Shown piece after piece: positions 5,113 to 8,138 of a stretch of DNA of 8,138 nucleotides (position 1 is the stretch's first letter; each line of letters opens with the position of its first letter). Source of the stretch: a candidate division CSSED10-310 bacterium. GTDB taxonomy: Bacteria > CSSED10-310 > JAFGDC01. The position numbers and the translations under genes were made by a program. The stretch lies in the NCBI GenBank assembly GCA_016932295.1, contig JAFGDC010000563.1, positions 1 to 8,138 on the forward strand, given 5' to 3'. Under the pieces are notes generated by a model that was given only the letters and a program-made list of their open reading frames with translations, searched no databases and was not told the origin of the DNA.

Positions 5113-7764
5113 ATGAAGAAGATGTTCATTGTGTTGGCATTACTTGCGCCATGGTGGTGTTTTCCCATCGCCGCCGTCGGTGGTGAGTTGTTGCTGGTCG
5201 ATTCCTTCGAGACCTGGTCATCCATGGAAGCGGCGGGGAATCTGGTGGTGGTATACCGGACCGACCGATATGCCGTCTGCCGTGCGGAAGGTGATATATC
5301 AATCAGCCTGGTGGGGCTGGGGGCGGCTCGTCAGCTTGCCGCATATGAAGAGTTGAACAGTTATTTCATCGTCGATCTGCACGATGCCCTGCCGCTGCTG
5401 CCGTCCGGAGCGAGTTTGGTACGCGTGGCCGACTCCGTGTTCCTGTTGAGCTGCCCAACGGAGTCGCTTGGCGCGGTCACGCTGGGCAGGGCCGAGGTTA
5501 TGCGTCTGAACATGCGACCGCGTGAGCACATTCGGCAATCCGTTGCCGGTGGAAATGTGATGCGCGGCCGGGATTATGATCCGGTCATCCAGGCGATGGT
5601 CGATCAGGTCGATGATACCGACTATCTCACGGTGCTCACCGAGCTGGTAGGCTTTACCACGCGGAATTCGTATACGCAGGGCTGCGCCGATGCGACGCAC
5701 TATGTGTACAACGCGTTCGACAGCTACGGTCTGGATGCCTCCTATCACACCCACACCAGTTCCATGGCGCCGAACGTGATAGGCGAATTGCCCGGATTGG
5801 AGACACCCGACCAGATATACATCATCTGTGGTCATTTGGATTCCACCGCCGGTTCACCCTGGAACGCAGAACCAGTGGCACCCGGCGCCGATGACAACGG
5901 CACCGGCAGTACCGCGGTCCTGCTGGCAGCGGAGATTCTCAGCCAGTACCGTTTCCGGTCCACCATCCGTTTCATCTGCTTCACCGGCGAGGAGCAAGGA
6001 CTTTACGGCAGCGAGGCATACGCCGATGTGGCCGGTATCGCCGGTGAGGATATCCGGGGTGTCATCAACTATGACATGATCGGATGGGTCGATCCCGCAC
6101 CTGAGGATCTGGATGTGATCTGCAACCAGGCATCGTCGAATTTCACGGATGCATTCCTCGATGCCGCCGGCATGTACAGCGCCTTGCCCTGCCTGAAGGT
6201 CATCGACGGTTCCATGAGTTACTCCGATCATTACCATTTCTGGCAGAATGGGTATCCCGCCTTTTGTGGAATCGAGGATTTCTGGCCTGGTTATCCATAC
6301 TATCACACCACTCAGGACACCGTGGACAAGGTTACCATTTCCTTTGCCAGTGAATGCACGAGGGCGGCGGTTGGCGCCGCCGCGACCATGGCGGAACCGA
6401 TCGCCGAAGATATCCTGTATACAGCCCATGTGATTGATGATGCGGCCGGTGATGGCGATGGAGTGATAGATCCAGGGGAGACGGTGAATATCATCGTGAC
6501 CATCCAGAATTTCCGGCTCGAGACCAGTACCAATGTACAGGCGCAACTGACTTGCCTGGTGGGTTCCCAGTACATTCAGTTGATCGATGATTCCAGCTCG
6601 TACGGCGCCATCGCCGCGGGAGCCGCGGCCGACAACAGCACCGATCCTTTCGTGCTGAGCGCCCTGCCCCAGACTCCGGAGGATACCCTGGTGACCTTCC
6701 TTGTGACGGTGACCGCGGACGGGGGTTACGAAAACACCATGGGATTCGGGGAGACGGTAAGCAGCGCCATCGCGGTCTGCCCTTTTTTTTACGAACCATT
6801 CATGAACAATCCCGGATGGACGATTTCCGGCGGTTCCTGGGCTTTCGGACAACCCACCGGCCAGGGCGGCGCATATGGCGGCCCTGATCCCACTTCAGGC
6901 TTCACCGGCTCCAATGTCTATGGATACAATCTCAACGGAGATTATACGAACAGTATGCCCCTCTACTCGCTTACCAGCGCGCCTGTCGATTGCGGCCAAT
7001 ACACGGACGTGTCGCTGCGCTTCAAGCGCTGGCTGGGAGTGGAAGACGATGCGTATGACCATGCGACGGTTCAGGTTTCCAATAACGGCACTGTCTGGAC
7101 CACTGTATGGACCAACGGCATCAGTGATATCTATGATGGCGCATGGATCGATGCTGAATACGACATTTCCGCGGTGGCCGATGGCAGTTCAACGGTGTAT
7201 CTGCGCTGGACCATGGGACCCACCGACAGTGGCTGGACCTATTGCGGCTGGAACATCGACGACGTGGAGCTGTGCGGAAATACGTATGCCCAGAACACCC
7301 CGGCGCCGACCTGGACCACCAGCCCCACGCCGTCCCCCACGCCGTTGCCACCCTCGCCCACTCCGGAATCCACGATCGTGCCGAGCGCGACACCTGTCCG
7401 AACCCAGCCGCCGGGACCCGGTGCCGTGACGCTCAGGCTCATTATGAACGCTGCCGAATACCATGGCGGTCAATCACTTCGGCTGGATTGCCGGATCGAG
7501 AACGGCGGCACTCCCCACCAGGTGGACCTGTATATTGCACTGGATGTGTACGGCCAATATTTCTTCTATCCAGGCTGGAACCTTATGGTGGATTACCGGC
7601 AGCTTCCGTTGCCGACGGGAACCTGGCAGGAGAGGATTCTCGACTTGACGTTGCCGCTGCCGCTGACGCCCGCAGGACCGTTCACCTTCTGGTCGGTGTT
7701 GACCGAACCGGAAACTATCGAGGTGGTTGGGAACATCTCCTTCGTGTCGTTTGTGTTTATTTGA
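5113..7764 (+). CDS. Secreted multidomain M28-family zinc aminopeptidase
   Basis: This 883-residue exported protein would remove N-terminal amino acids from peptides outside the cell. Residues 1-22 are a signal peptide, then a probable pro-domain (25-150) and the M28 catalytic domain (about 165-430). All expected metal and catalytic residues are visible: H241 in GHLDST, D261 in GADDNGTG, the pair E293-E294 in TGEEQGLYGSEAY (base and zinc ligand), D321 in NYDMIGW, and H398 in YYHTTQDT. Next come a beta-sandwich with DGDGVIDPGETVNI (447-460), a MAM/immune-inhibitor-A-like jelly-roll (about 558-721, SGGSWAFG to GWNIDDVELCG), a TP-rich linker (729-768), and a C-terminal domain (774-883) shared with the C45-like protein. 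The ATG at 5113 follows AAGGAAGGGTGATC and begins a proper signal peptide. No promoter is evident in the 91 bases upstream, so transcription may come from the kinase side. Confidence 0.9.
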   Translation: MKKMFIVLALLAPWWCFPIAAVGGELLLVDSFETWSSMEAAGNLVVVYRTDRYAVCRAEGDISISLVGLGAARQLAAYEELNSYFIVDLHDALPLLPSGASLVRVADSVFLLSCPTESLGAVTLGRAEVMRLNMRPREHIRQSVAGGNVMRGRDYDPVIQAMVDQVDDTDYLTVLTELVGFTTRNSYTQGCADATHYVYNAFDSYGLDASYHTHTSSMAPNVIGELPGLETPDQIYIICGHLDSTAGSPWNAEPVAPGADDNGTGSTAVLLAAEILSQYRFRSTIRFICFTGEEQGLYGSEAYADVAGIAGEDIRGVINYDMIGWVDPAPEDLDVICNQASSNFTDAFLDAAGMYSALPCLKVIDGSMSYSDHYHFWQNGYPAFCGIEDFWPGYPYYHTTQDTVDKVTISFASECTRAAVGAAATMAEPIAEDILYTAHVIDDAAGDGDGVIDPGETVNIIVTIQNFRLETSTNVQAQLTCLVGSQYIQLIDDSSSYGAIAAGAAADNSTDPFVLSALPQTPEDTLVTFLVTVTADGGYENTMGFGETVSSAIAVCPFFYEPFMNNPGWTISGGSWAFGQPTGQGGAYGGPDPTSGFTGSNVYGYNLNGDYTNSMPLYSLTSAPVDCGQYTDVSLRFKRWLGVEDDAYDHATVQVSNNGTVWTTVWTNGISDIYDGAWIDAEYDISAVADGSSTVYLRWTMGPTDSGWTYCGWNIDDVELCGNTYAQNTPAPTWTTSPTPSPTPLPPSPTPESTIVPSATPVRTQPPGPGAVTLRLIMNAAEYHGGQSLRLDCRIENGGTPHQVDLYIALDVYGQYFFYPGWNLMVDYRQLPLPTGTWQERILDLTLPLPLTPAGPFTFWSVLTEPETIEVVGNISFVSFVFI
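7297..7416 (+). other. Threonine/proline-rich linker of the M28 protein
   Basis: The segment encodes residues 729-768, with repeated SPTP, TPLP and ATP units and almost no hydrophobic residues. It is a flexible, extracellular spacer that separates the jelly-roll from the terminal domain. Similar linkers in secreted enzymes tether binding or anchoring modules, which supports that kind of role here. Confidence 0.8.
7432..7761 (+). other. Shared C-terminal domain, copy in the M28 peptidase
   Basis: The segment encodes residues 774-883. It carries VDLYIALD, YFFYPGW and GPFTFWSVLTEPET, matching LDLYLALD, LFYYPTF and GPYTWLAALVEPVT in the C45-like protein. Here the domain follows a TP linker, which marks it as an independent module. 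Confidence 0.75.
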
Positions 7765-7902
7765 CTTCCATTCGCTCCTTCTCAATGACGGTCGCTGCTC
7801 GCACCGCCTGATGGGCTGCTTCCCTGCAGCGTGTCACCGGCAGCCTTCCGCCGGGCGCGATGCCGGGCACGACCTGAAACGGATCGCCCTCTGACCGTTC
7901 GA
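7765..7902. other. Convergent intergenic region between the M28 gene and galT
   Basis: Two short hairpins are visible: GCTGC (7815-7819) with GCAGC (7826-7830), and CCGGC (7837-7841) with GCCGG (7850-7854). Neither has a T-run on either strand, so they are weak candidates for ending the two converging transcripts. No gene is supported in it. Confidence 0.4.

Positions 7903-8138
<236 letters not shown>

Noticed and set aside
5049..5183. A short plus-strand frame from the ATG at 5049 running into the M28 gene
   Set aside because: It overlaps the M28 signal peptide out of frame, ends in an arginine run, and the AAGGAGGT before it is too far from its ATG.
5854..6852. A 332-codon minus-strand open frame inside the M28 gene
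   Set aside because: It lies opposite the M28 catalytic and beta-sandwich regions, whose motifs are intact. Its residues are histidine-, arginine- and glycine-rich, with no family resemblance.
7815..7854. Two short hairpins as terminators for the M28 gene and galT
   Set aside because: The stems are only five base pairs and no T-run follows on either strand, so they do not meet the usual pattern of an intrinsic terminator.

Overview
The window looks like chromosomal DNA from a Gram-negative bacterium with an outer membrane and fairly high GC. The coding regions use clean GGAGG-type ribosome binding sites. Large secreted enzymes with threonine-proline linkers and an uncommon C-terminal domain suggest an uncultured or candidate-phylum bacterium rather than a well-studied proteobacterium. 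This placement is an inference; no rRNA or other marker gene is present. I see no mobile element, CRISPR array, tRNA or rRNA.

Layout. Positions 1-194 are an upstream region ending in a good sigma70-type promoter. It precedes a 279-residue outer-membrane beta-barrel of the PorV/FadL-like type (195-1034). A second near-consensus promoter precedes a secreted FG-GAP/VCBS-repeat beta-propeller (1219-2469). Facing it on the minus strand is a secreted C45-type (acyl-CoA:6-aminopenicillanic acid acyltransferase-like) Ntn-hydrolase (2646-4277), with its own promoter in the divergent region 4278-4535. Rightwards from there lie a small P-loop nucleotide-kinase-like protein with a TTG start (4536-5021) and an 883-residue secreted multidomain M28 zinc aminopeptidase (5113-7764). 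The right edge carries the 3' end of galT (galactose-1-phosphate uridylyltransferase) on the minus strand, cut by the window end.

How the genes fit together. Four of the six genes encode exported proteins, and two of these are hydrolases acting on amide or peptide bonds. The main observation is that these two unrelated enzymes, encoded on opposite strands about 0.8 kb apart, end in the same kind of domain of about 110 residues. It carries a DLY[LI]ALD...F[YF]YP signature and a GP[YF]T[WF]...EP closing motif. I do not recognise it as a named family. It could be a surface-anchoring, sorting or substrate-binding module shared by part of this organism's secretome. Each of the first three genes appears to have its own promoter, so the window looks like independently transcribed genes, apart from a possible kinase-M28 pair.
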